From WJKK01 sp964638225 (GTDB lineage Bacteria; Patescibacteriota; WWE3; UBA101185; UBA10185): a stretch of 64,000 bases of DNA. The notes beneath the pieces were generated by a model. That model saw only the letters and a list, made by a program, of their open reading frames with translations, was not told where the DNA came from and made no database searches. This document shows positions 43,601-52,847 of the stretch, in pieces; the first letter of the stretch is position 1, and every line of letters begins with the position of its first letter. The stretch spans positions 3,568-67,567 of the forward strand of contig CAZWYL010000003.1 in the NCBI GenBank assembly GCA_964638225.1, in the 5' to 3' direction. A program made the translations under genes and the position numbers.

Positions 43601-44503
43601 ATGTCTACGCCTTATAGTCATATAGAAAAGAATAAGCGCCAGAGCTACGTGATCATTGCTTGTTTTATAGTGGTAGTTTCTTTTATTGGTTATTTTATGG
43701 ATCTTTATTACGGCGATGGTGGAATGTTCTTCACTGGTTTAGCTTTCTTATTCTCCGGTATTATGGCTTTTTTTAGTTACTACAACTCGGATAAGATTGT
43801 TTTAGCAGTTTCCAGGGCTCATAAAGTAACCCAAGAAGATAATCAGTATCTCCATTCTTTGGTAGAAAATATGTCTATTGCCTCCGGCATACAAAAACCC
43901 AGAATTTACATGATAGATGATACAGCCATGAACGCCTTTGCAACTGGAAGGAATCCTGAAAATGCTGTTGTTTGTTTCACTTCAGGAATAGTTAATTCTT
44001 TGGAGAAACGTGAACTTGAGGGAGTAATTGCTCACGAGATGGCTCATATAGGCAACAGAGACATTTTATTTATGTCCATTGTTAGCGTTTTAGTTGGTTC
44101 TATTACATTAATTTCAGATTTTTTTACTCGAGGACGGTTGTATGGGTCAAGAAGAAGCAGTAAAAGCTCTTCAATGCCTCCGGTATTCTTTTTAATAGGA
44201 TTGATTTTGGTTTTACTGAGTCCTTTGATAGCGCAGTTGATCAAACTGGCTTTAGGAAGAAGACGGGAATTTTTAGCTGATTCCACCGCAGCTTTAATAA
44301 CTAGATATCCTAAGGGATTAGCGGACGCACTTAGGAAGTTAGGTCAAGACAGGGAAATTCTTGAAGCCGCAAATGGAGCGACAGCCCATCTTTACATTAC
44401 AAGTCCTTTAAGATCAAGAAGGCATGCAAGAAGCCGCTTTGCAAAACTATTCAATACTCATCCTCCTGTTGAGGAGAGAATTGCACGTCTTGAGGCAATG
44501 TAA
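43601..44503 (+). CDS. htpX: HtpX-like membrane zinc metalloprotease (M48)
   Basis: Membrane-integrated M48 protease, 300 aa. Two N-terminal helices (SYVIIACFIVVVSFIGYFM; GLAFLFSGIMAFFSYYN), the zinc site VIAHEMAHIGNRD (HExxH), two further helices, and the downstream zinc-ligand Glu in RREFLADSTAA. It degrades misfolded membrane proteins. In an operon with lemA. ATG follows the lemA stop by 5 nt. Confidence 0.93.
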   Translation: MSTPYSHIEKNKRQSYVIIACFIVVVSFIGYFMDLYYGDGGMFFTGLAFLFSGIMAFFSYYNSDKIVLAVSRAHKVTQEDNQYLHSLVENMSIASGIQKPRIYMIDDTAMNAFATGRNPENAVVCFTSGIVNSLEKRELEGVIAHEMAHIGNRDILFMSIVSVLVGSITLISDFFTRGRLYGSRRSSKSSSMPPVFFLIGLILVLLSPLIAQLIKLALGRRREFLADSTAALITRYPKGLADALRKLGQDREILEAANGATAHLYITSPLRSRRHARSRFAKLFNTHPPVEERIARLEAM

Positions 44504-44555
44504 TTTTGGTATCCGGCTTTTACCCAATGTCCTCTTCTGTTAATATGTAGAGTAT

Positions 44556-44855
44556 ATGGAGGATCGTATAACAATAAAAGATACAAGCCATGTAGCCAAA
44601 TTAAGTAACTTGGATCTATCTGATAATGAACTAGAGAAGTTGACAGATATGTTTTCTGACACCTTGGATTATATTAAAGTGTTAGAGGAATTGGACACTT
44701 CAGAGGTTTCCGCGACTTTTCAAGTAACGGGATTGAAAAATATTTATCAAGAAGCTGATTTGAATAGAGAATTACTAAGCCAAAGCGAGGCCTTGGAAAA
44801 TGCCCCTAAAGTTAAAGAGGGAAAATTCAGCACGGACGCAGTTTTTGATCGCTAA
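44556..44855 (+). CDS. gatC: Asp/Glu-tRNA amidotransferase subunit C
   Basis: Small GatCAB subunit, 99 aa, with the family features VAKLSNLDLSDNELEKL...ILDYIKVLEELDT-like segment and C-terminal APKVKEGKFSTDAVFDR. It stabilises GatA and begins the gatC-gatA-orf-gatB operon (6-nt gap to gatA). The complex converts mischarged Glu-tRNA(Gln) or Asp-tRNA(Asn). A TGT-TAATAT -10-like box lies 9 nt upstream. Confidence 0.94.
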   Translation: MEDRITIKDTSHVAKLSNLDLSDNELEKLTDMFSDTLDYIKVLEELDTSEVSATFQVTGLKNIYQEADLNRELLSQSEALENAPKVKEGKFSTDAVFDR

Positions 44856-44861
44856 TTTTTT

Positions 44862-46343
44862 ATGAGTGAATTAAATAAATTAACAATTAAACAGGCATTA
44901 GAAGGTATGAAATCCCGGGAGTTCACGAGTCTAGAAATAACGACATCCTGCCTGGATGAAATTGAAAAAAAAGATCCTAATATTCAAGCCTTCATTTCCG
45001 TTACAAAAGAAGAAGCTCTAAAATCTGCTAAAGAAGCGGATAAATTAATTGATTCCAAAGGTATAGAAGCTTTTCGGGAAAAACCTCTACTGGGTATTCC
45101 TTATGCGTCAAAAGATAATTTTTGCACTGAAGGAATTAAAACTACTGCGGGTTCAAAAGTTTTAGAAGATTTTGTTCCTCCTTATGAATCCACTGTTACT
45201 AAAAGGTTGAAAGAATCCGGAGCAGTATTATTGGGTAAGACAAACATGGATGCTTTTGCTCATGGGGCTTCCACAGAAGAATCAGATTTTTTTACCACTA
45301 GAAATCCCTGGGATATTAATAGAGTTCCCGGCGGTTCTTCAGGGGGTTCTGCTGCAGCTGTAATTTCCGATATGTGCATTTTTGCGATTGGAAGTGAAAC
45401 TGGAGGAAGCATTAGAGGTCCGGCTTCTTGGTGTGGGGTAACAGGTTTAAAACCAACTTATGGAAGAGTCAGCCGATACGGTGTAATTGCTATGGCTTCT
45501 TCTACAGATTCTCCGGGACCATTAACCAAAACCGCAGCTGACTCCGCATATGTTCTACAGCTACTAGCGGGTAAGGATTCTTTAGATGCAACTACTTCAT
45601 CAAATCCAGTGCCTAATTATCCCAAGGGGATAAAGAGAGATCCCAATATCTTCAGAGGTCTAAAAGTAGGGAAACCTCGTTCGTACTTTGAAATAGATCT
45701 AGAACCCGCCGTAATAAATGCCGCTGAAGATTTCCTAGAATTTTTAGAAAACAAAGGAGCTGAAATTATAGACGTTGACCTTCTAGATCCAAAATATTCT
45801 ATAGCTGTTTATACTATTCTACAAAGATCTGAAGTTTCCTCTAACTTAGCCAGATTTGATGGAATTAGGTATGGAAACAACAGATACGCATTTGGTTTCG
45901 AGGCAAAGAAACGAATGATGTTGGGAGCCTACGCTCTAAGTGCAGGCTATTACGATGAGTATTATGCCAAAGCACAGAAAGTGCGAACCCTAATTGTGGA
46001 TGATTTTAATAAAGCTTTTGAAAAAATTGATGTGTTGGTAGGCCCAACAATGCCGGGAGCGGCTCCTAAATTAGGTGAAAGCAGCAAAAGTCCCATGTTT
46101 GGTGAGTTAATGGATGTACTCACAGAACCAAGTACTATTGCAGGCCTTTGTGGGATAACATTTCCTGCAGGAAAACCAGATCCTCTTCCAGTTGGAGTCC
46201 AAATTATTGGGGATCGCTTTGAAGAAGACAAAATTTTAAGTGTGGCAAGTGAATATCAAAAAGAAACAGGTAAATTAACTCTAAAGCACGGTTTTCAAAA
46301 ATTAAGAAAATTTTCAAAAGAGAAAGGCAAGAAAGATCAATGA
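44862..46343 (+). CDS. gatA: Asp/Glu-tRNA amidotransferase subunit A
   Basis: Amidase-signature subunit, 493 aa, releasing ammonia from Gln/Asn. The Ser-cisSer-Lys triad is visible: Lys in GIPYASKDNF, cis-Ser in PGGSSGGSAAAV and nucleophile Ser in GSETGGSIRGPASWCG. Near the C-terminus PDPLPVGVQIIGDRFEED is typical of GatA. The stop overlaps the next gene's start (ATGA). Confidence 0.97.
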   Translation: MSELNKLTIKQALEGMKSREFTSLEITTSCLDEIEKKDPNIQAFISVTKEEALKSAKEADKLIDSKGIEAFREKPLLGIPYASKDNFCTEGIKTTAGSKVLEDFVPPYESTVTKRLKESGAVLLGKTNMDAFAHGASTEESDFFTTRNPWDINRVPGGSSGGSAAAVISDMCIFAIGSETGGSIRGPASWCGVTGLKPTYGRVSRYGVIAMASSTDSPGPLTKTAADSAYVLQLLAGKDSLDATTSSNPVPNYPKGIKRDPNIFRGLKVGKPRSYFEIDLEPAVINAAEDFLEFLENKGAEIIDVDLLDPKYSIAVYTILQRSEVSSNLARFDGIRYGNNRYAFGFEAKKRMMLGAYALSAGYYDEYYAKAQKVRTLIVDDFNKAFEKIDVLVGPTMPGAAPKLGESSKSPMFGELMDVLTEPSTIAGLCGITFPAGKPDPLPVGVQIIGDRFEEDKILSVASEYQKETGKLTLKHGFQKLRKFSKEKGKKDQ

Positions 46344-46744
46344 GTTTAATCGGGGATCTATTTAGATTTTTATTTGGAAGTGCATTATTGAGTCGCAAGC
46401 ATGTCTCTCCGCAAGTTTCTCGTAAAATCAAAGAAAGATGGGAAAATAATGTGAAAGTGGGACTGGAAAGCAGAAAACCAAGCCAATTGAGACAATCTCT
46501 CATAATGGCAGATAAGCTCTTGGACGCCGCATTAAAGGAAGTTTCAGAGGGAGAAAAAATGGGCGAGCGCTTAAAAAATTCAAGAGATTTATTTGAGTGG
46601 GAAGTCTACGATAAGCTATGGAAGGCGCACAAAGTAAGAAACTCATTGGTGCATGATTTGGATTATGAGCCCACTTATTTTGTTCTTGAAGAGGCTATAG
46701 ACGATCTCAAGACAGGTCTTACAGAACTAGGAGTATATATATGA
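46340..46744 (+). CDS. Small helical protein with HEPN-type RNxxxH motif, inside the gat operon
   Basis: Unassigned 134-aa protein, probably all-helical. Near the C-terminus it carries R100-N-S-L-V-H105 in the context AHKVRNSLVHDLDYEPT. This is the RNxxxH signature of HEPN-domain RNases, followed by a predicted helix (YFVLEEAIDDLKTGLTEL), as HEPN proteins often show. It overlaps both gatA (4 bp) and gatB (4 bp), so it is translationally coupled to tRNA-amidotransferase synthesis. A hydrophobic N-terminus (IGDLFRFLFGSALL) could contact membrane or partner. Not an annotated Gat subunit. HEPN assignment is by motif only; an RNA-related or tRNA-binding role is inference. Confidence 0.65.
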   Translation: MSLIGDLFRFLFGSALLSRKHVSPQVSRKIKERWENNVKVGLESRKPSQLRQSLIMADKLLDAALKEVSEGEKMGERLKNSRDLFEWEVYDKLWKAHKVRNSLVHDLDYEPTYFVLEEAIDDLKTGLTELGVYI

Positions 46745-48093
46745 CTTATCTAAAAAATAGATATGAAGAGAAATTAGCTGAGGAAAAGAAATTACTGGGG
46801 GATTATCGATTGGTTTTAGGCCTAGAGATTCATATGCATGTCAAAACAGGCAGAAAAATGTTTTGCACTTGTTCCATGGAAGATATTTACGACGCGGAGC
46901 CAAACACCAGAACCTGTCCGGTTTGTTTAGGACTCCCCGGAGCCCTGCCGGTTCCTAACAAAGAGGCTATAGAAAAAACTCATATGTTAGGACTGGCTTT
47001 AAACTGCAAAATCAATAAAGACTCTCGTTTCGACCGTAAACATTACTTTTATCCGGATTTGCCAAAAGGTTATCAGATCAGCCAATATAAGCAGCCTCTT
47101 TGCGGTAATGGTTTTTTAGAACTTCCTAGCGGAGTAAAAATAGATATTGAAAGAATTCATTTGGAAGAAGACACTGCTAAATCTTTTCATCACGGTTCAG
47201 AGACTTTAATAGATTTTAATAAATCAGGTATACCTCTAATTGAGATGGTTACAAAGCCCACTATCTATAATGTTGCTGATGCTGTTGGATATGCCAGAGA
47301 GGTTCAAGAAATTGTAAGGTACCTTGATATTAGTGATGCAAATATGGAAATGGGCCAGCTCCGTATTGAGCCTAACATTTCCTTGCGCTCCTGGGCAGAC
47401 CATAAAGAAGGGAGGCTTGCTGATTATAAAGTTGAGATCAAAAATATTAATTCCTTTAAATTTTTAGAAAAAGCTATTAAAGCAGAAATTCTTAGACAAA
47501 AAGCTATTCTTGATGCGGGGAAAAAACCAATTCAAGAAAACCGTGGGTTTGATGAATCCTCAGGGAAAACAGTTTCCCAGAGAAGTAAGGAAGAGGCAAA
47601 AGACTACCGTTATTTCCCGGAACCGGACATACCTCCCATGGAATTTAGTAATTCTTACGTTTCAGAATTGAGAAAAGATCTCCCCAATCTCCCGGAAAAA
47701 GTTAAGCAAGAACTTATAGAAGAATATGAACTGTCACGTCAGGAGGTGGAAGTAATTTTAAGTGAAAATTTAGCAGATTTACTAAAAGAAGTGGTAGAGA
47801 AGGACGTACCTAAAGAAAAAGCAGTCAATCTTTTAGTGAATAGACCGGAATATAGAGACTTATCTGCAGATGAATTTATAAAGCTTTGGGAGAAAGAAGA
47901 AGATAAAATTGAAGATACTTCAGAAATCAAGCAAGTCGTTTCATCTGTAATAGAAGAAAATCCAAAAGTAGTTGAGCAAATTCGTGAAGGAAAAGACTCC
48001 GCAAGGGAATATTTATTGGGACAGGTAATGAGAAAAACTAAAGGGAAAGCAGAACCTACTATAGCTAGAGGAATGATAGACAAGTTAATCTAG
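46741..48093 (+). CDS. gatB: Asp/Glu-tRNA amidotransferase subunit B
   Basis: Kinase-like subunit that activates the mischarged residue and binds tRNA, 450 aa, slightly short. Signatures: LVLGLEIHMHVKTGRKMFC, TCPVCLGLPGALPVPN, RKHYFYPDLPKGYQISQY, RIHLEEDTAKS and DYRYFPEPDIPP; C-terminal YqeY-like helices end in EYLLGQVMRKTKGKAEPTIARGMI. Metal-binding Cys and His positions (CTCSM, CPVC) are present. It starts 4 bp within the HEPN-like gene. Confidence 0.97.
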   Translation: MTYLKNRYEEKLAEEKKLLGDYRLVLGLEIHMHVKTGRKMFCTCSMEDIYDAEPNTRTCPVCLGLPGALPVPNKEAIEKTHMLGLALNCKINKDSRFDRKHYFYPDLPKGYQISQYKQPLCGNGFLELPSGVKIDIERIHLEEDTAKSFHHGSETLIDFNKSGIPLIEMVTKPTIYNVADAVGYAREVQEIVRYLDISDANMEMGQLRIEPNISLRSWADHKEGRLADYKVEIKNINSFKFLEKAIKAEILRQKAILDAGKKPIQENRGFDESSGKTVSQRSKEEAKDYRYFPEPDIPPMEFSNSYVSELRKDLPNLPEKVKQELIEEYELSRQEVEVILSENLADLLKEVVEKDVPKEKAVNLLVNRPEYRDLSADEFIKLWEKEEDKIEDTSEIKQVVSSVIEENPKVVEQIREGKDSAREYLLGQVMRKTKGKAEPTIARGMIDKLI

Positions 48094-48108
48094 GGGTTAC
48101 ACTTCAGC

Positions 48109-48137
48109 TTGAGAAACTACACTAAACCCAATAAGAT
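48109..48137 (+). promoter_or_regulatory. Promoter of polA
   Basis: TTGAGA (48109-48114), 17-nt spacer, TAAGAT (48132-48137), exactly 6 nt to GTG 48144. Confidence 0.6.
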
Positions 48138-48143
48138 AAGACT

Positions 48144-49973
48144 GTGGATTTAAAATTTGATCCAAACAACCCTGAATATGTACATGTCAAAACTTCAAAA
48201 CAGGTAGAGGAAGCGTTAACGGAGTTGGAAAAGTCTCCCGTTATTGGCATAGATATTGAAGGTACCGGATTGGATCCTTATACAACTGAGATGCTTTTAC
48301 TGCAGATAGGAACAGAGGAGGTAAGCTATATTTTTGATGCCCGCGAGCTGGATTTGAAAGCAATTCCAAGATTAAAAGCACTTCTAGAAAACCCCAAAAA
48401 AATTAAACTTCTCCATAATGCAAAATTTGACTACAAGTTTATAAAGCTTCAGGCCGGGGCGAAACTCAACAATGTCTATGATTCCATGTTGGCAGGCGCG
48501 GTCTTAACCGCAGGTTTGACCGGCAAAAATCCATCGCTTAAGGAGCTTACTTTAAAATACTGTGGCTTTGATATGGATAAGGGTGTACGAAAGAGTTTTC
48601 AAAATCATGTTGGAAGGATTACAGAAGCTCAGTTAAAATACTCCGCGCTTGACACCTTAGCCTTGTTTCCCATTTTTAAAGAACAGTTGAAGAGATTGAA
48701 ACAAGAAAATCTTGTCAAAGTTGCTAAATTGGAGTTTGCAGCCACAGTAGTGGTGGGAGAAATGGAGCTAAGGGGGATTTTTATAGATGTTGAAAGGTGG
48801 AAAGAGGTTATAAGAAATTTAGAGGAAAAACGCGACGCTTACGCCAAAAAATTTCAAGAAGCAATTAAGCCCTATTACAATAGAAGATCTCAGGATTTAT
48901 TCGGTAACTCTGTAGATATGATGAATATGAATTCACAGGTTCAGCTTATGGATTTGTTTAACAACCGTCTTAAACTTGATTTACCTTCGACTGGTGAAGG
49001 AATATTAAGAACTGTAGACCATCCGGTAGTGGAAATTTTACGTGACTACAGAAAATACGAGAAGTTAATTTCTGCTTTTGGAGAATCGCTCTTAGAGCAA
49101 GTCAATCCAGTTACCGGCAGATTACATCCCGATTTTGACCAGATGGGGACAGCTACGGGAAGATTTTCTTGTAGAAATCCAAATCTACAACAAATACCTC
49201 GTAATTCAAAAGAGGCTCCTTTCAGAGAATTGTTTAATCCAGCTCCTGGATATAAATTAATCACGGCAGATTATTCCTCTTTCGAGATGCGCATTTTGGC
49301 TGATCTTTCAGGAGATGAGAAAATGATAAAGGCCTTAAAAGAAGGTCTAGACATTCATTCTTATACAGCTTCTCTAATGTTTGATGTTGACTACTATCCC
49401 AAGGAAGAATTTAAGAAAAAGAATCCAGGTTTAAGGCAAATTGCCAAGCCTATTGGTTTCGGCTTGATGTATGGGATGAGTTCGCGAGGACTTGCAGGAC
49501 AATTAGGAGTATCTCCCGAAAAGGGTGAGGAGTATATGGAGTTATATTTCAAGAGTTATCCGAGCGTACGTGAGTTTCTAGATGGACTTTCTGACAATGC
49601 TGTTAAGAATGGATGGAGTCAGACCCCGATGGGAAGAAAACGCTGGTATAAAAAGCTTTCACCCTCGGATCCAGATTATCGTCGAAAGATAGGTAGTATT
49701 AGAAGACAAGCCAAGAATCACCCCATTCAGGGAACAAATGCAGATGCAATAAAATTTGCTTTTGTTTTTATTCAAAAGCATTTTGATAAAGGAGAATTTG
49801 ATGGAGGGATAACGCATACAGTACATGACGAGATTGTTTGTGAAGTACGAGAGGATCAGGCCGAGGAGTGGGCAAAAATTCAATCTCAAGAAATGGTTAG
49901 AGCCGCTGAGCTTTTTATAAAAAAGGTTCCTATTGCCTCCGAACCCTTTATTGGTGACCTTTGGGAACACTAA
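48144..49973 (+). CDS. polA: DNA polymerase I, Klenow-like (3'-5' exonuclease + polymerase, no 5' nuclease)
   Basis: Family A DNA polymerase, 609 aa. Residues 1-200 form an active DEDDy exonuclease: IGIDIEGTGL, LLHNAKFDYKFI, and YSALDTLAL. The polymerase shows motif A DYSSFEMRILADLSGD, motif B RQIAKPIGFGLMYGMSSRGLA, and motif C HTVHDEIVCEV. The N-terminal 5'-3' exonuclease domain of long PolA is absent, so RNA-primer removal must come from a separate flap nuclease or RNase H. Starts with GTG 6 nt after a -10 box. Confidence 0.95.
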   Translation: MDLKFDPNNPEYVHVKTSKQVEEALTELEKSPVIGIDIEGTGLDPYTTEMLLLQIGTEEVSYIFDARELDLKAIPRLKALLENPKKIKLLHNAKFDYKFIKLQAGAKLNNVYDSMLAGAVLTAGLTGKNPSLKELTLKYCGFDMDKGVRKSFQNHVGRITEAQLKYSALDTLALFPIFKEQLKRLKQENLVKVAKLEFAATVVVGEMELRGIFIDVERWKEVIRNLEEKRDAYAKKFQEAIKPYYNRRSQDLFGNSVDMMNMNSQVQLMDLFNNRLKLDLPSTGEGILRTVDHPVVEILRDYRKYEKLISAFGESLLEQVNPVTGRLHPDFDQMGTATGRFSCRNPNLQQIPRNSKEAPFRELFNPAPGYKLITADYSSFEMRILADLSGDEKMIKALKEGLDIHSYTASLMFDVDYYPKEEFKKKNPGLRQIAKPIGFGLMYGMSSRGLAGQLGVSPEKGEEYMELYFKSYPSVREFLDGLSDNAVKNGWSQTPMGRKRWYKKLSPSDPDYRRKIGSIRRQAKNHPIQGTNADAIKFAFVFIQKHFDKGEFDGGITHTVHDEIVCEVREDQAEEWAKIQSQEMVRAAELFIKKVPIASEPFIGDLWEH

Positions 49974-50000
49974 CAAATAGCTGTATTTAAAATTTACCCT

Positions 50001-50009
50001 TGCTATTAT
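50001..50009 (+). promoter_or_regulatory. Extended -10 box before the 26-codon micro-ORF
   Basis: TGC-TATTAT, then exactly 6 nt to ATG 50016, matching the leaderless layout of established genes here. Confidence 0.4.
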
Positions 50010-50015
50010 AGGATT

Positions 50016-50096
50016 ATGTTAATTGGAGAGATAATAGAGGCAATAGTTGGTTCCATTGTTGGCAGCATGCTCGCGATTTTAGAGGCCTTTAACTAG
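50016..50096 (+). CDS. Putative 26-aa hydrophobic micropeptide
   Basis: A short reading frame in the 300-bp polA-clpE gap. The peptide, MLIGEIIEAIVGSIVGSMLA followed by ILEAFN, is hydrophobic with small-residue (G/S/A) spacing suited to a helix that packs in the membrane. It is too short to judge by homology. Support is the extended -10 box 6 nt upstream. It may be a small regulatory or toxin-like membrane peptide, or chance. The remaining sequence to 50230 shows no other feature. Confidence 0.35.
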   Translation: MLIGEIIEAIVGSIVGSMLAILEAFN

Positions 50097-50239
50097 GTTA
50101 TCGGTCAAAAAATAAGCACAATACTCCTGAATTTTAATTTGACCTGTTTCTGTTATGTCGACTTTTGTTTTCCCACAATTTCTAGATTTTACTTTCCTCT
50201 TTATTTAAAGGCTCTGTTACTTGGGGATTATCACACAAC

Positions 50240-50267
50240 TTGCTTAACTGCTAAAAGATGATAAAAT
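50240..50267 (+). promoter_or_regulatory. Promoter of the clpE-like gene
   Basis: TTGCTT (50240-50245), 16-nt spacer, TGA-TAAAAT (-10 at 50262-50267), exactly 6 nt to ATG 50274. No CIRCE or CtsR-like repeat was recognised. Confidence 0.65.
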
Positions 50268-50273
50268 TTACTC

Positions 50274-52364
50274 ATGGTAGTTTGTCAGAAATGCGGTCAA
50301 AGACCCGCAGTTATTTCAACAACAAAAATAGTCAATGGTAAACCGGTTTACATGGCTTTATGCGAGGTTTGCTTCAAGAAACTTCAAAAAGAAACCACTT
50401 CCACTTCTATATTAGACAAGTTTGGCCAGGATTTAACCGAAATGGCCAAGGAAGATAAGTTGGATCCGGTTATTGGACGCAGACAGGAGATTGAAAGGGT
50501 AATTCACGTACTATCCCGCAGAACAAAAAATAATCCTGTATTAATAGGTGATCCTGGAGTAGGGAAAACCGCAATAGCTGAAGGGCTAGCTCAGATGATT
50601 GTGGGTGGTAAAGTTCCGGAACCCTTAAGAGGCAAAAGAGTTTTTGCTTTGGATTTAGCTTCAATAGTAGCGGGAACGACCCATCGAGGTATGTTTGAAA
50701 AAAGATTAAAAGACGTTATCGACGAGATAATAAAAGCTCAAGGTCAAATAATTCTTTTTGTTGATGAGTTGCATACAGTAGTTGGTACGGGTTCATCTGC
50801 CGACGGCTCCATGGATGCTGCAAATATCTTAAAGCCTGCATTAGCAAGAGGTGAACTTCAGATGGTGGGGGCTACAACTATTGATGAATACAGAAAGTAT
50901 ATAGAAAAAGATGCAGCTCTCGAGCGAAGATTTCAGCCTATTATGGTGGAGGAGCCAACAATTGACGACACCACTCAAATTTTAAGAGGATTAAGAGAGC
51001 GTTACGAAGAACATCATAAAGTTAAAATAACCGACAATGCTCTTGAGACAGCCTCCAGAATGTCAGACCGCTACATTAGTGATCGATTTTTGCCAGACAA
51101 GGCTATTGATCTTATGGATGAAGCGGGTGCCTTAGTTCGTCTATCCCAGGTTAAAGAGCCGGATAATTTAAAACAGGTAAATGAGAGTTTAACAAACATT
51201 AAAAGAGCTTTACGGGATGAAGATCTTTCGGATGATAAAAGGACCGAATTAGAGGCTGAGGAAGAGGAGCTGTCTAAAGTTAAAGACGAGCTGGTTGAGA
51301 TATGGACTAAGACCAAGTTAGAAGAAATTCCAAATGTTACCGAAGAAGATATTATGAAAATAGTCTCTAGGAGTACCGGTATTCCTTTAGAGCGCCTGAG
51401 CATAGAAGAGAAGGAGAAACTTATGAATCTGGAGAATTTGATTCATGAGCGATTGGTTAATCAAGATGAGGCGGTTGGTGTAATTTCTGAGGCTATTCGC
51501 AGAGCGCGTGCTGGATTAAAAGACCCTAACAGGCCTATTGGAGCGTTTTTGTTTTTGGGGCCAACTGGTGTAGGAAAAACTGAGTTGTGTAAAGCGTTGG
51601 CTGAGGTTCTATATGGAGATGAGGATATGATGGTTCGTTTGGATATGAGTGAATATATGGAGAGACATTCAGTAAGCAAGATGCTGGGAGCGCCTCCAGG
51701 ATATGTGGGCTATGATCAAGGTGGGAACTTAACAGAAATTGTACGCAGGAAACCTTTCTCTATAATTTTACTAGACGAGGTTGAAAAGGCTCATCCTGAT
51801 GTGTTTAATGCACTGCTTCAAATAATGGAAGACGGTAGATTGACAGATAGTAAAGGCAGAACTGTAGATTTTAAAAATACTATATTGATTATGACTTCAA
51901 ATGCTGGTTCAGAGGTTTTAAAGCGATCTATTATAGGTTTTGATCAAAAGGGTACAGATAAAAGTAAAAATATGCATGATTATAAGGCTCGGGTGGAGAA
52001 AATACTGAAAGATACTTTTAAGCCGGAATTCTTAAACAGAATAGATGAAACGGTAATTTTCACTACTTTGGATGAGCATGATATTAAGAAAATTTCTTAT
52101 AAATTGCTTGAAAACACTCAAGAGCTTCTAGATGAGCATAATATCGAGATGTCCTTAGATGAAGCAGCAATAGATTATCTGGTAAAGGAAGGTACTAGCG
52201 AGGAATATGGCGCACGCCCATTAAGAAGGCTTATACAGAAGGAATTGGAGAACGTTTTATCCGGAAAAATTATATCCGGCGAGTTAAAGGATGGGGGTAG
52301 TGTTACTGTTACCGCGGATAAAGAGGGTTTGGTTATTAAGGTTAAATCCCGAGTAAAAGTCTAA
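50274..52364 (+). CDS. ClpE-like AAA+ unfoldase with N-terminal zinc finger
   Basis: Hsp100 ATPase of 696 aa, regulatory partner of ClpP-type proteases. Instead of the double Clp-N domain it starts with a four-Cys zinc finger (C4, C7, C30, C33: VCQKCG...CEVC), as in ClpE. AAA-1 has GDPGVGKTAIAEGLA and LFVDELHTVVG. A short middle region follows (about 310-350). AAA-2 has GPTGVGKTELCKALAE, ILLDEVEKAHPDVFNALLQ and the sensor region EYGARPLRRLIQ. It lies upstream of rplS. ClpP is not in this window. Confidence 0.92.
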   Translation: MVVCQKCGQRPAVISTTKIVNGKPVYMALCEVCFKKLQKETTSTSILDKFGQDLTEMAKEDKLDPVIGRRQEIERVIHVLSRRTKNNPVLIGDPGVGKTAIAEGLAQMIVGGKVPEPLRGKRVFALDLASIVAGTTHRGMFEKRLKDVIDEIIKAQGQIILFVDELHTVVGTGSSADGSMDAANILKPALARGELQMVGATTIDEYRKYIEKDAALERRFQPIMVEEPTIDDTTQILRGLRERYEEHHKVKITDNALETASRMSDRYISDRFLPDKAIDLMDEAGALVRLSQVKEPDNLKQVNESLTNIKRALRDEDLSDDKRTELEAEEEELSKVKDELVEIWTKTKLEEIPNVTEEDIMKIVSRSTGIPLERLSIEEKEKLMNLENLIHERLVNQDEAVGVISEAIRRARAGLKDPNRPIGAFLFLGPTGVGKTELCKALAEVLYGDEDMMVRLDMSEYMERHSVSKMLGAPPGYVGYDQGGNLTEIVRRKPFSIILLDEVEKAHPDVFNALLQIMEDGRLTDSKGRTVDFKNTILIMTSNAGSEVLKRSIIGFDQKGTDKSKNMHDYKARVEKILKDTFKPEFLNRIDETVIFTTLDEHDIKKISYKLLENTQELLDEHNIEMSLDEAAIDYLVKEGTSEEYGARPLRRLIQKELENVLSGKIISGELKDGGSVTVTADKEGLVIKVKSRVKV

Positions 52365-52390
52365 GGAGAAAGGACAGAGAATCGGAAAAA

Positions 52391-52419
52391 TTGAAATTTT
52401 TTCAAAATTCTGATAATCT
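52391..52419 (+). promoter_or_regulatory. Promoter of rplS
   Basis: TTGAAA (52391-52396), 17-nt spacer, TAATCT (52414-52419) with upstream TGA, 11 nt to ATG 52431. Confidence 0.5.
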
Positions 52420-52430
52420 TCTAAGGCGTT

Positions 52431-52772
52431 ATGGCAATGAAATTTGATGCATCAAAATTAGATCATATGGAAACCTTTCACGTAGGAGACACTGTTCGTG
52501 TTCATTATAAGATCAGAGAAGGGGAGAAAACTAGAATCCAGCCTTATGAAGGTATAGTGATTTCTATTAAGGGTTCGGATATTTCCAGGACTTTTACTGT
52601 GAGAAGGATCGGAGCCCATTCGGTGCCTGTGGAAAGAATTTTCCCAGTACATTCTCCAAATATTTCTAAATTGGAAGTAGTGAAATCCGGTAAGGTGAGA
52701 AGAGCCAAGCTTTATTACTTGAGAGATAAAACCGGAAGAGCTGCTACCAGAATAAAACGACGTTCAGAATAA
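52431..52772 (+). CDS. rplS: 50S ribosomal protein L19
   Basis: Ribosomal protein L19, 113 aa: FHVGDTVRVHYKIREGEKTRIQPYEGIVI, RTFTVRRIGAHSVPVERIFPVHSP, and KVRRAKLYYLRDKTGRAATRIK. Normal length. MetAlaMet at the start offers two ATG codons; the first is used. Confidence 0.96.
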   Translation: MAMKFDASKLDHMETFHVGDTVRVHYKIREGEKTRIQPYEGIVISIKGSDISRTFTVRRIGAHSVPVERIFPVHSPNISKLEVVKSGKVRRAKLYYLRDKTGRAATRIKRRSE

Positions 52773-52826
52773 ATCGGTATAAGTTTTACTTTAACTTTTT
52801 ACGAGTTCCTCCATTCCTAATTCTTG

Positions 52827-52835
52827 TGCTACAAT
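52827..52835 (+). promoter_or_regulatory. Extended -10 promoter of the phosphohexomutase gene
   Basis: TGC-TACAAT, 12 nt before ATG 52848; predicted leader only about 5-6 nt. It argues against the in-frame TTG 52824, which lies upstream of the box. Confidence 0.5.
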
Positions 52836-52847
52836 CAGATTATTCCT

